Assembly (NCBI GenBank): GCA_963575745.1
Contig: CAUYUJ010019348.1
Span: forward strand, 500,228 to 542,727
Origin: Prorocentrum cordatum
Lineage: Eukaryota > Sar > Dinophyceae > Prorocentrales > Prorocentraceae
Reading direction: 5' to 3'
Length of the DNA stretch: 42,500 nt
Part shown: positions 1 through 10,850 of the stretch, piece after piece
Layout: the number at the start of each line of letters is the position of its first letter
How positions within the stretch are numbered: the stretch's first letter is position 1
Notes under the pieces: generated by a model
Told to the model about the DNA's origin: nothing
What the model saw: only the letters and a program-made list of their open reading frames with translations
Database searches by the model: none
Program-made: the position numbers and the translations under genes

Positions 1-334
1 GCCGCGCGCCCTGGATGTAAGCGGCCGCGGGCGAGACTGCAGAGGGGCGGAGGGGGGGGGGGGGGAGAGAGAGAGTTGGAGTTGGAGTTGGGGCCCCTAG
101 ACGCAGCCCTTCTGTGAGAGAGAAAAAAGGGGGAGAGAGGCGAGGGCGTTGTTTGGGATGCATCTGGCGCATCTAGTGTGTCACGCATCCCAACGATATG
201 TTCATGCATGTATATATACACATATACTTTCATTCGTCGGTTAACACGTGGATGTGTATATTTGCGCACATCAAATATAGTCTGAAACTATAAGTCACTG
301 CGCTAACTTTAACAGGCGAAGTCGAGCCCTTGTG
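1..334. other. Non-coding leader with G-rich and TA-rich simple sequence
   Basis: A G-run followed by a GA run lies at about 48-75, then three copies of GTTGGA. A short TA/CA alternation lies at about 210-232. No open frame or RNA gene is recognisable here. Confidence 0.6.
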
Positions 335-452
335 AAAATTCAACGAGCGTCGTTGCGTCGATGTAAAGAATCAACGAGCGATAGTTGCGTCGCTGTAAAA
401 CCAACGATCGATATAACAAAATCAACGAGCGTCGTTAAAATCAACGAGCGAA
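335..452. repeat. Short irregular tandem repeat, CAACGAGCG core
   Basis: Five copies of CAACGAGCG (one with a T, CAACGATCG) start at 341, 372, 402, 423 and 442, spaced 19-31 bases apart and separated by TTGCGTCG and TAAAA pieces. Several overlapping open frames on both strands through this stretch and the GC-rich sequence after it share no recognisable domain and look like chance frames. Confidence 0.7.
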
Positions 453-1060
453 GAAAAGCTTGCCAATACTTAAACAGCATGTCATCTCGCAGCTCCAATT
501 TTTTAAGGCTCTTGGATCCGTGGGTAGCCCCCCCCGCCCGCATCGGCCGGCTCCGCGTCGAGGAAGAAGCCGGCGACGAACCAGTGCCCCGCGATCCACC
601 TCGGCGTCGCGCGCGCCGCCCTCCCCCGGGCCGGCGCGGCGTCGAGGGCAGCTGTCGGGGGCCCCGCTGCCGCCCGCGACCGAGACGTTCTGCCTCCTGC
701 CGTCGCCCGCGCCGTTCGCGCCGTCCGAGCGGTTGCCGCCCGCGTGCTCGCGCAGCCGCGCCCAAGCCCGCGCGCGGGGCCAGGCCCCGCGCGAGCTGCG
801 CCAGAGCCGGCGCCAGGGCCGCGACAGCCCAGACCGGCGCCGTCGCGCGGCCGAGAACCTCCCACCCCGCGCCAGTCGGGGCGCTGGGCTGGCAAGCCCT
901 CGGGGAGGCCTGGCGGGCACGCCGGGCGCCCGCCCGGGCCAGAAATAATCTGCAGCCAAAGACGGAGATCGACGGCAGCAGCGCCCCCCCTTCGTTTCTC
1001 CCAGCTCTTCAAAAACCAACGGGTTAGCAAGCGAGTTTACAAACCTACGCGAGGGGCTCA
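453..1060. other. GC-rich stretch, no gene recognised
   Basis: The sequence is strongly GC-rich from 520 to 950. Frames stay open on both strands at once, which is what composition alone would give. The predicted proteins are rich in Arg, Pro and Ala and show no domain. It may be the upstream part of the LINE fragment that follows, but I cannot support that. Confidence 0.4.
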
Positions 1061-1074
1061 AGAGGGCCAAGCGC

Positions 1075-3000
1075 TACGTTGGAAGGCATGCTGCCGAAGT
1101 TTTTATTGCGGGCCTTCTTCCGGGCCTCACGCGAGGGGCCGAGGTCCATGGTGTTTCGGAGTTTGAATGGGAAAGGTTGCCGATATCCGCTGCCGGCACT
1201 ATGCGGCCATCCGGCGAAATTCGGTAGCGGACCTCGCTCCTCATTCTGTCCCAGGACCCTACCTGGTACGCAGCGGTGGCGCCCATCGTGCGCTACTCCG
1301 AAGAAATCTGGGCGAATCAGACCAAGCTGCTCCCGTTTGCGACCCCCCGGGCTGAAATCGCTCCTGGTCCCTTGTTCTTGGGGGCCCTGGGCCCAAAACC
1401 TGGCGCGGGGTGAAAGTGGGCCGTGAAGCAGGCGTTGATTATTGTGCCCTGTTGGGTGATTTCGGCACCGAAGTCTCCCTCGCGGTCGCCCCCCCCCCTG
1501 CTCTTCTCAAAAAGCTTTTGAAGGCGGCCGTGCAGAGGGCCCATGAGCGCGCCAGCGGAGCTGCCCTCCTCCCCCTCTGACTCCTGGTGCTCGTGTTTGC
1601 CATGTGGTTTCTGCTGCGCTGAGATCCAAAACGGTACTCCATTCCAGCGAGGACGTGCCAAAGCGGCTGCGTGCAATGTCACTTGGGCCCGCGCGAGGTC
1701 GGCAGAGACAGGCTATGATGTGGATGTCATGTGTGATATATGCCACAACTCCCCTGATACCATTCTTGACCGCCTCTGGTTCTGCCTCGCCTGCCAGGGC
1801 CAGAGAGAATCGATGTGCGAGTCGTTTAAGAAAAAGATTGACATCCCTCCTCCCCCTAATCTTTCACCAGGCAATGAGGATGACTATCTGTTGTATACCC
1901 GTGATATTTTCCGACATCCTGGGAACGTGGTTTCGTGCCCTGCCCGTATATGGGTGGGTGATCCTGCGTGGAAATCTTTAGCGGTTTCGGGGCACATATT
2001 CGTGGGTGGGTCGTGTGTCTCCCATTTCATAAACGAACTCTCAACATCTGGGTGGGGGGTTGTAGCTGTAGGTGGCACCGGGACGAAATCTGTCGAATTA
2101 GCTGCCCTTTGTGGGCTCCGAACCTTCAAACGCCACAGGGAGGATAATTTGGGGCTTGCAGCGCTGCCGCCATGAATGCTCAGGCTGGCAGCTGAATTTA
2201 CTCTGATTGCAAGAATGTAGTGGTTCAGGCTAACGGCCCCCTGATGCGAGCTTTGTCCTGTAAGCGTGATTATTCAAGGTTTCTAGATTCTGCTGCCGAC
2301 CCACAGGAAGCTTGTCGATTGCGTTTTTAATGTCAAGGCCCGTGTGGAAAATTCGAGCGACGTGACCGATCATCACCGGTTTTGGAAACTAGGTAATGAC
2401 CTTGCCGGTAGTATTACCAAGAATTCGTTGATAAGGCACCCTCAACCTGATACCGAATCTGTGGAGTGGCTTGATCAGTGCATTCGAATCACCAAGTGTG
2501 TGATGCGTCTTTCCGCTGAGCGGATGCCCCTTTGGCCAAGGTTAAACCTACAGGGAGTCAACCTGGTACCAAAGCCCCCCCGTCCAAGGGTCCCTCCCTC
2601 TCCTCGTAACTGGATTAGGGTCTCGTCCTTCTGGCAGCGTAGTGACTGTTTGAAGGCGGCTAAATGTCTGCCATGTAGAGGTAAGTGCGGCAGTCTCATT
2701 GGAAGGCTGGTTAAACCCCTGGCTGGCAATTGTTTTCGAGACCCCAAGCTTACGCCTGCTGTGCTGTGCTGGCCAATCTCCAGCACAATTGCATCGCGTT
2801 CCCGTGTTCAGACGGTGCTGTTTTGACTATTTGCCTGCGGTGCACAGCCTATTCATCGAACGGTAATCCACGCAATCGCTTGAAGCTATGTGATGGTTCC
2901 CCACAGAGAGCTGGTGCTAGGAGTGCCTGGAAGTCTGTCAATAATGGGAATCACCCAAAGCGTGCTGGAGTCTCTGTGGAGGTTGGTCCATGGGTTAGGT
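1075..3000 (+). pseudogene. Decayed LINE (non-LTR retrotransposon), post-RT region and RNase H (LINE1)
   Basis: Several plus-strand frames together spell the 3' half of a dinoflagellate-type non-LTR element. At 1081-1380 there is a post-RT segment with the pattern GLLPG..RGAEVHG, then DPTWYAAVAP and a conserved Trp. At about 1729-1790 lies CDICHNSPDT..DRLWFC, a zinc-type CxxC motif that relatives carry with HR-W-C. RNase H starts near 1990 with VGGSC, where the first catalytic Asp of DGS is a Gly. The second Asp is in YSDCKNVV (GAT at 2205). The GNDLA motif is at 2392-2406, but the following Asp is Gly. A terminal CLRCTAYSS zinc motif with Leu-Lys-Leu-Cys follows at 2832-2885. The frames change several times and at least one stop (TAG near 1227) lies inside, so the copy is dead. 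The reverse transcriptase itself is not visible upstream. The family is assigned by remembered motif order, not by a search. Confidence 0.72.
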
Positions 3001-3526
3001 GGCGACCCCAAGCCACTCAATGAGCTCGAGGAGCGTGAGGGAGAGAATTGCGTACGGCACGCTCTGTCCGTCGCTTCTTAGCGGCGGCTGGAGGCCAGCC
3101 TTGCTCTCGTGAGACCGAGTCGTCAGAAAGTGTTGGCGCCGCTCCTGGAGTTGCAGTGCCCATCGGCGGTTCCTCCATGAGCGCTGGTCCTCTGCGTGGA
3201 GGGCAGAGATGTCATGCCTCCTGGTGCGGTGCCGACTATGCCCTGCCCGACAGCGGCCCTGACCAGAGTACGTGAGACCCTCGCCCTTGAAGAGGATGAG
3301 GCTCCCCCAGTGGCCGCCCGAGAGATTCGCTATGATGATTCAGACTAGCCTTGGGGGTCAGGCGGATAGCTACAGGGGACCACCCTGGCCCTAGGGTGTC
3401 GCCCAATGGCTTCCCGCCTGCCCTCCTTCTAGTTCTTGTCTGCTGTCTGGCTTGCCTTCATCCAAACCTGGCCACAGGGAGCGACGGCCGCCGTCGCTCG
3501 CTTCTCGCACGGTTGATGTCAAAAAG
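3001..3526. other. LINE1 3' flank, no gene recognised
   Basis: The sequence follows the terminal zinc motif of LINE1 and may include its C-terminal tail and 3' untranslated region. Short plus-strand frames are open but carry no motif. I could not locate a tail or target duplication that would fix the 3' end of the element. Confidence 0.4.
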
Positions 3527-3625
3527 CCCTCCTCCTCCTCTTCCTCCTCCTCCTCCTCCTCCTCCTCCTCCTCCTCCCCCTCCTCGTCCTGATCCTCCTC
3601 CTCCTCTTCCTCGTCGTCCTCCTCT
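3527..3625. repeat. CCT/TCC microsatellite
   Basis: About 90 bases of nearly pure TCC repeat, degrading to TCG and TCTT at the right end. It creates a proline run on the plus strand and a glycine run on the minus strand. Neither is evidence of a gene. Confidence 0.9.
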
Positions 3626-3974
3626 GAGAAAGAACGAACGACGATGTGCGAACTTGAAACGTTCCAAGGTCAATGCGGATGTATTGCGTCAACGCTGGAC
3701 GACTCTCCGCTGGCGCGCAAACGGAGCGGCGCTGGCGGCGCCGCCAAAGGGGTCACGCACCGCCAAAGGGGGGGTCGAACACCGACCCAAGAAATCCGGG
3801 CGGACCTCTGACAGTTGATGTGAAGGCTTTGTTTTGTTGAACTAGTCGCTCCTCTTTCTCTCTCCTCCTGCTGCTCCGCACCCCAACCTCAATCTACTAT
3901 CCCCCCTTATCTTCGTTTCCCTCTCCCCTCTTCCTCCAACTGCTCCTCCTTGGCGCGTAAGGAGGCGAGCGCCG
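3626..3974. other. Unassigned sequence with a copy of the AAATCCGSGCGGACCT motif
   Basis: At about 3785-3811 the sequence AAGAAATCCGGGCGGACCT matches a motif that recurs near 17540 and 36100 (AAATCCGCGCGGACCT), and in reverse near 36210. The motif is near-palindromic at CCGSGCGG. Nothing else is recognisable. Confidence 0.4.
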
Positions 3975-4115
3975 AAACAACAATCAACTACGGCAGACCC
4001 AAGCCCAACGGAGAGGCGTCAACCAGGACTGATATAACCGCTTCTCGCGCAACGGCATCCGCTGCGTGCCTTGCATAACGGTCAACCATCAAGATGGGAC
4101 CATCCCCGACTGGCA
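3975..4115 (-). pseudogene. Possible decayed retroviral-type integrase fragment
   Basis: One minus-strand frame reads PILMVDRYARHAADA and then, further on, LGLGLP before a stop. This resembles the first catalytic region of LTR-retrotransposon integrases (a VDR core followed by an Ala-rich helix and a GLP turn). The match is short, the second Asp and the Glu are not visible, and the flanks do not continue the domain. It could be chance. Confidence 0.25.
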
Positions 4116-4900
4116 TTCGGCTCTGGGGCAAAAGGCAGGTCAACTACCCAGGCGGTTCGCTTGCTGCTGGGTCGCGCCAAGAGACGGCGCCACGATCAAA
4201 CAGACCGTAAGACCGTGAACAGGGTGTCAGCGTGAAGCAAACAACTGCACGACTCCTCCTTCGCCTTCTCCCCTTTGGACGTCCGAAAAGTCGACGGGAA
4301 CAATAGGTACAATGCTCAACAACAAATGTTGTCCCAAACCAACAGCGGCCGCTGTTGGGCAGGCGGCCTTCTGTCCCGAATTGACACAGGCCGCGGCGGC
4401 GTGGACAGCGAGTCCTGTTCAAAATGAACGAGAACTGCTGTTGGGCATTGTGCCCATTCTTTCCGTCCCCATTTCGTTCGTGCCGATCCCCGTCCACGCA
4501 GACGTTCAGACCATTGTGCGCAGAAACTCTCGTCCTCAATATCTTCCCGCTCCTCCTGCCGCTGCGGCTGCTCCCTTTCTACTCACGGAACCCACGAATT
4601 CATCACAACAAAATCCTGGGAACCCTTTGGGCCCCCGAGATATTTCAGAATCACCTCCGGGCCAAGTGCGTCTTGAACGAACGGGTCTGGGAAACAACAA
4701 TGGAGGACATGGAACCATCCGGTAACGCACATAAATGTTCGTCACCACCGCAGACCGCATCTTTCAGCGAGTAGCAACTGCTAGCACCGAACAACACCGC
4801 GGACAATAGTCTGCTGAAAACTCAGCAAAAACATCAACACATGTTCCCTTCCACTCAACCGCTATAGCTCCAATTGGTTTCTCATCTTAGCCAGTGTGGA
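4116..4900. other. Unassigned sequence
   Basis: Overlapping frames are open on both strands (for example 4312-4725 plus and 4144-4539 minus). None shows a domain or motif I recognise. Base composition is closer to balanced than in the satellites on either side. Confidence 0.4.
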
Positions 4901-4909
4901 CCCCAACCA

Positions 4910-5042
4910 GCGTGTTTCCAGCGATATATGTTGTGCAGTCTATGTGGAGCAGTCTATGTGGCGCAATATCTGAGGTGCGATCTATGTTGTGCGATCTAGG
5001 TTGTGCAACATGTGTGGTACAATCTACGCGGTGCAATTGACT
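4910..5042. repeat. Degenerate ~16-base minisatellite, GTGCRATCTATGTTG type
   Basis: Units such as GTGCAGTCTATGTGG, GTGCGATCTATGTT and GTGCAATCTACGCGG follow each other with heavy drift. The same family reappears at 12718-12955, on the other side of the macrosatellite. Confidence 0.75.
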
Positions 5043-6111
5043 ACCCTGCACCGCGCTTGACCACTCCACTGCTCGCGCAAACATCCCACCCACCAACCAA
5101 CAACTTGGTTCGCAAAATCTCTTAAGACCGTGACGGTGGGTACCAAATGGCACTTGCCAACGACAGCGACGTCGACGACGACAGCGACAACGACGACGAC
5201 GACGCCACCGACAACGACTACGACGACACCGACGACGTCTCCAACGACTTCGACGACGCCGACAACGACGACAACACCGACGACGACGACCCCGACACCG
5301 ACGACGACGACGATGACAACGACGACGACGCCGACGGCGACGACAACGACAACGCCGATGACGACGACGACGACGTCAACGACGCCGACGACGACGACGA
5401 CGACGACGACGACGGCGGCGACGACGACGCCGACAACGACGACGACGTCGCCAACGAAGGCGACGACGAGGGAGGAGGAAGGACGACGACGGCGACAACG
5501 GCGACAACGACGACAACGACGAGGGAGGAGGGAGGACGGCGACGACGCGAACGACGAAGAAGGAGGAAGGACGGTGACGCCGACGACGGCAACGACGAGG
5601 GAGGAGGGAAGACGACGACGACGACAACGACGACGACGACGACGACGAAATAGGAGGGACGACGACGAGACGCCGACGACGGACGACGACGACGACGAGG
5701 GAGGAGGAGGAAGGACGACCACGGCGACAACGACGACGGAAACGACCACGACGCCAAAGAGGACGACGACGACGAACACGAGGAAAGACAGAGGACGACG
5801 TAGGCGGCGACGACGACGACGACAACGAGGCGGGAGCAGGGAGGACGGCGACGACGACGACGACGACGCAAGAGCGCGCGCGCACGCTTTTGTTGAAAAT
5901 CCGTGTTGCGAAACCTTGGGTTTTTGTTAGTTTTTTGGACGCGCGATTTCGAAATCCTTCCGAAACCGATGGGTTTTGAAGGTTTTCGGCATACGCCCGC
6001 GACGACGCGCGCGTCTGCACTTCGTCCCGTTTCTTGCAGGGGATTCTCGCGACGGCACACGCGCAAGGGCGTTCGACAGATTTCGACATGCGCGCGTGCG
6101 AAGCCCGTTTG

Positions 6112-6278
6112 CAGAGGGAAGAGAACTATGCACATGCACCGATTCTGGCCAGGCCCATCCTGAGCCCAGGATCGGTGCAAACGCCCTCCTACCTTGGCCA
6201 GGACGGAATATGCACCGATCCTGGGTCAAGGATGGGCCTTGCCAGGATCAGTGCATATGCATAGTTCTCTTCGCCCGA
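6112..6278. mobile_element. 167-base foldback/MITE-like insertion in unit A
   Basis: Two arms of about 62 bases (6117-6179 and 6210-6272) are near-perfect inverted copies of each other, starting GAAGAGAACTATGCA and joined by a ~30-base spacer. The element is flanked by GTTTG on both sides (6107-6111 and 6279-6283). Unit B at the same place (near 7570) has a single GTTTG running straight into GTAGCA, so it shows the empty site. The outermost five or six bases of the two ends do not pair well, which leaves the exact ends uncertain by a few bases. There is no coding capacity, so any mobilisation would need enzymes supplied elsewhere. Confidence 0.8.
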
Positions 6279-6639
6279 GTTTGGTAGCACTGTGCGACAA
6301 TCTTGAATAACCTATGGTTTTCTTAAGATTTCGCAAGAGCTCGCGCGGAAACTTTTTAGCAAAGCAGTACTGCGAAACCATGTGTTTTGGTATGTTGTTT
6401 TGGAAACTCGATTGCAAAATCCTTCCGGAACCGAAGGTTTTTTAAGGATTGCGGCATGCGCCCGCGACGACGCGCGCGTGTGCACTTCGTCTCATCTGTT
6501 GCAAGGGATTCGTGAAAAAAATGTTATGTTTGAACAAAAGATGTTACCGCATAGCGTTTTTCACAAGGGAACCTCAGGGGGGGGAAACCGGCCTGTCTGG
6601 GATGGTAGGATTTCATATGTAGGATGGACGAGTGCAGAA

Positions 6640-6676
6640 TATATATATATATATATATATGTGTATATATATATAC
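6640..6676. repeat. TA microsatellite in the unit A hairpin loop
   Basis: A run of TA dinucleotides, with a GTG interruption, lies between the two hairpin arms of unit A. In unit B the same loop has no such run, so it expanded in this copy. Confidence 0.9.
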
Positions 6677-6772
6677 ATGAAATTATACTATCCCTGGGGG
6701 AAGCGTTAAGTCCGGAGGGGGGGTTGAGTCTATTCTCTCTCCACTTTGCTGAACTTGAAGTCGTCATCTCCA

Positions 6773-8061
6773 CTGCTCGCGCAAACATCCCACCCACTCA
6801 CCCGCAACTTGGTTTGCAAAACCTGTTAAGACCGACTACGACGACACCGACGACAACGACTAGGACGACACCGACGACGTCTCCGACGACGACGACGATG
6901 ACAACGACGCCGACGCCGACGAGGACGACGACGACGGCGCCAACGAAGGCGACGACGAGGGAGGAGGAAGGACGACGACGGCGACAACGACGACAACGAC
7001 GACAACGACGAGGGAGGAGGGAGGACGGCGACGACGCGAACGACGACGAAGGAGGAAGGACGGCGACGCCGACGACGACAATGACGAGGGAGGAGGGAAG
7101 ACGACGACGACGACGACGACGACGGCGACGAAATAGGAGGGACGACGACGAGACGCCGACGACGGACGACGACGACGACGAGGGAGGAGGAGGAAGGACG
7201 ACCACGGCGACAACGACGACGGAAACGACCACGACGCCAAAGAGGACGACGACGACGAACACGAGGAAAGACAGAGGACGACGTAGGCGACGACGACGAC
7301 GACGCGGGAGGAGGGAGGACGGCGGCGACGACGACGACGACGACGCAAGAGCGCGCGCGCACGCTTTTGTTGAAAATCCGTGTTGCGAAACATTGGGTTT
7401 TTGTTGGTTTTTTGGACGCACGATTTTGAAATCCTTCCGAAACCGATGGGTTTTGAAGGGTTTCGGCATGCGCCCGCGACGACGCGCGCGTCTGCATTTC
7501 GTTCCGGTTTTTTGCAGAGGATTCTCGCGACGGCCCACGCGCAAGGGCGGTCCACAGATTTCGACATGCGCGCGCGCGAAACCCGTTTGGTAGCATTTTG
7601 TGAAAATCTTGCAAAACCATGGTTTCTTAAGATTTCGCAAGAGCTCGCGCGGAAGCTTTTTTAGCAAATCAGTGTTGCGAAACCATGTGTTTTTGTATGT
7701 TGTTTTGGAAACTCGATTGCGAAATCCTTCCGGCACCGAAGGTTTTTGACTGATTTCGGCATGCGCGCGCGACGACGCGCGCGTGTGCACTTCGTCTCGT
7801 TTTTTGCAAGGGATTCGTGAACAAAAAGTGTTATGTTAGAACAAAAGATGTCACCGCATAGTGTTTTTTTCACAAAGGAACCTCAGGGGGGGAAACCGGC
7901 CTGGCGGGAATGGTACGATTTCATATTTAGGATGGACGAGGGTGCAGAATAAATATGAAATCGTACTATCCCACGGGGAACCGATCAGTCCGGGGGGGGG
8001 TAGAGTCTATTCTCTTTTTAGAAAAGGACAATTGATTTTTACTCATGATTTGACACATCCC
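6773..8061. repeat. Macrosatellite unit B
   Basis: This is the cleanest full unit: head 6773, core about 6836-7345, first block about 7346-7580, second block about 7625-7820, hairpin 7906-7972. It shows the empty site for the insertion found in unit A. Confidence 0.85.
7906..7972. repeat. Hairpin of unit B
   Basis: The left arm (7906-7928, GGTACGATTTCATATTT at its core) pairs with the right arm (7951-7972, AAATATGAAATCGTAC at its core) almost perfectly over about 22 bases, around a 22-base loop. Poly-G runs flank it on both sides. Equivalent hairpins with different stem sequences occur in the other full units. Confidence 0.8.
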
Positions 8062-8413
8062 ACGCTCTTGCAAACATCCCACACACCCACCCGCAACTTG
8101 GTTTGCAAAACCTCTTAAGACCGATTACGACGACACCGACGACAACGACTACGACGACATCGGCGACTTCTCGGACGACTTCGACGACGACGACGCCGAC
8201 GCCGACGAAGACGAAGACGACGACGACGACGCCAACGAAGCCGACGACGAGGGAGGAGGAAGGATGACGACGGCGACGACGGCGACAACGACGACAACGA
8301 CGACAACGACGACAAGACGAGGGAGGGAGGACGGGGACGACGCGAACGACGAAAAAGGAGGAAGGACGGCGACGCCGACGACGACAACGACGAGGGAGGA
8401 GGGAAGAACACGA

Positions 8414-8445
<32 letters not shown>

Positions 8446-9396
8446 ACGGCGACGAAATAGGAGGGACGACGACGAGACGCCGACGACGGACGACGACGAC
8501 GACGAGGGAGGAGGAGGAAGGACGACCACGGCGATAACGACGACGGAAACGACCACGACGCCAACGAGGACGACGACGACGAACACGAGGAAAGACAGAG
8601 GACGACGTAGGCGACGACGACGACAACGACGCGGGAGGAGGGAGGACGGCGACGACGACGACGCAAGAGCGCGCGCACGCTTTTGTTGAAAATCCGTGTT
8701 GCGAAACCTTGGGTTTCTGTAGGTTTTTTTGGACGCGCGATTTTGATATCCTCCCGAAACCTATGGGTTTTGAAGGATTTCGGCATACGCGCGCGACGAC
8801 GCGCGCGTCTGCACTTCGTCTCATTTTTTGCAGAGGATTCTCGCGATGGCACACGCGCAAGGGCGTTCGACAGATTTCGACATGCGCGCGCGCGAAGCCC
8901 GTTTAATAGCATGTTGTGAAAATCTTGAATAACCGATGGTTTTCTTGAGATTTCGCACGAGCTCGCGCGGAAGCTTTTTTTAGCAAATCCGTGTTGCGAA
9001 ACCATGTGTTTTTGTATGTTGTCTTGGAAACTCGATTGCAAAACCCTTCCGGCACCGAAGGTTTTTGAAGGATTTCGGCATGCGCGCGCGACGACGCGCG
9101 CGTGCTCACTTCGTCCTTTTTTTGCAAGGGATTCGTAAGAAAATGCTGCGTTAGAGCAAAAAATCACCGCATTGTTTATATATATATATATATATATATA
9201 TAAAAGGCCCCAGGGGGGGGGATACCGGCCCCCCGGGGATAGTGTAAATTCATATTGAGGATGGACATGTGCTCAGAATCATACATGATTTACATACCCG
9301 AAAGGTGAACCGATAACGCCGGGGGGGAAGGGTAGATCCTTTTCTGTTTTTTTGAAAGGAGAATGCACCATACAAAACTTGAAATTGTCAGTTTCA
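8062..9396. repeat. Macrosatellite unit C
   Basis: The head is slightly degraded (near 8062). The core runs to about 8670, the first block to 8900 and the second block to about 9150. A TA run lies at about 9176-9202, just before the hairpin (arms at 9235-9256 and 9284-9300). Confidence 0.85.
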
Positions 9397-9685
9397 CTGC
9401 TCGAATAAACATCCCACCCACCCACCCGCAACTTGGTCGGCAAAACTCATATGACCGTGACTGCGACTACCCAACGAAGCTTGCTGGCGAGTGCCCATCG
9501 CCGACGACGACGGTGCCAACGCCGACAACGACGACGACGACGCCAACGCCGACAACGACGACGACGGCGCCGACGACGGCGACGACGACGACGACGACAA
9601 CGACGACGACGACGCCGACTTCGACGACGACGCCGACGACGACGACGACGGCGACGACGACGCCGACGACGACAACGACAGGCGG

Positions 9686-9724
<39 letters not shown>

Positions 9725-10336
9725 GCGCGCGGCCGCGCGCTATGGCCCGCGTGGTATTATTTGACAGGGATGGTGGCCCCTGGCTGGCGGGCGAGAGTTG
9801 TTAAAGGAGATCGACGCGCGCGACAAAGTTGCTCGCAAGAGCCTTTTGACATAAATCTTGAAAAGCCATTGGTTTTTCTTGTATTAAGATTCGGACAGCG
9901 CGCGCGGGTAGAGTTCGAACACTTGTTGCCTATTGTTTCGAGGACCTCTCATTCGACCCGTGTGTGTTTTTTTTATGCAGCGCGGTGCTGAAATTGTTGA
10001 ACAACCACTGGTTTCGTTAGGATTGCGACAAGCGCGGCGCAAAAACGAACGTGCCCCGCATGGTGTTCTTTGACAGGGATGCGCGAACAGGTGTTAAGTT
10101 AGAAGAATAATGCCCCCGCATCGTATGATTTGACAAAGCTGACGGCGGGGAGTGATACCGGCCTGGCTGGGAGAACTTGAATTCATATTCAAGATCGGCA
10201 TGTGTGCATAATCGATACGAAATCGCAATACCCCGGAGAGGGACCGTTGTAACTCTGGGGGGGGGGGGGTAGAGTCTTTTTTTTTCTTGTAGAAAGGAGA
10301 ATCCATCACTTGCTCAACTTGAAGCTGTCCTCTCTA
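9397..10336. repeat. Macrosatellite unit D (diverged)
   Basis: Head 9397 and core 9480-9725. The 9730-10130 stretch is only distantly like the two-block region of its neighbours (CTTGAAAAGCCATTGGTTTTTC and a GCGCGCGGG piece). A weak hairpin at about 10169-10235 is followed by a G-run and TAGAGTC, as in the other units. Confidence 0.7.
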
Positions 10337-10850
10337 CTGCTCGTGCAAACATCCCACCCTCCCACCCGTAACTTGGTCGCAAGACCTCCCAAGACCGTGA
10401 CCGTGGGGTACCAGATGGCACTTGGCAACGACACCGACGCCGACGACGACAACGACAACGACGACGACGACGCCGCCGACAACGACTACGACGACAGCGA
10501 CGACGTCTCCAACGACTTCGACGACGACGCCGACACCGATGACGCCGACGACGACGACGCCGACGCCGACGACGACGCCGACGCCGACGACGACAACGTC
10601 GACGACGACGACGACGCCGACGGCGACGACGACGCGACAACATATTACGGCATGCGCGCGCGACGACGCGCGCGTGCACTTCGTCCCATGTTTTGCAAGG
10701 GGGGTTCTCGCGACGGCACGCGCCCAAAGGCGTTCGACAGATTTCGACGTGCGCGCGCGCGAAGCCCGTGTGGTAGTACATTTTGACGTAAATCTTGAAA
10801 ACAAACCTATGGTTTTCTGGACTACCCTGCACGGCGCCTGACCACCTCCA
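10337..10850. repeat. Macrosatellite unit E (short)
   Basis: Head 10337, core to about 10640, then a single truncated block with the GCGCGCG-ACGA-CGCGCGC palindrome. The second block and hairpin are missing. GACTACCCTGCACGGCGC leads directly into the head of unit F, as it does before unit A. Confidence 0.75.

Larger units (their letters stand above)
5069..6772. repeat. Macrosatellite unit A
   Basis: Head at 5069, trinucleotide core to about 5870, first block 5871-6111. The unit is interrupted by the 167-base inverted-repeat insertion at 6112-6278. The second block is at about 6284-6530 and the hairpin region at about 6580-6740, with a TA run of about 26 bases in its loop. The head is preceded by GACTACCCTGCACCGCGC, which recurs before the head of unit F. 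Confidence 0.85.

Noticed and set aside
332-1070. Overlapping 140-230-codon frames on both strands
   Set aside because: GC-rich composition keeps frames open, and parts run through the CAACGAGCG repeat. No conserved motif.
4312-4725. 137-codon plus-strand frame
   Set aside because: No domain, overlapped by frames on the other strand, and without a neighbouring gene to support it.
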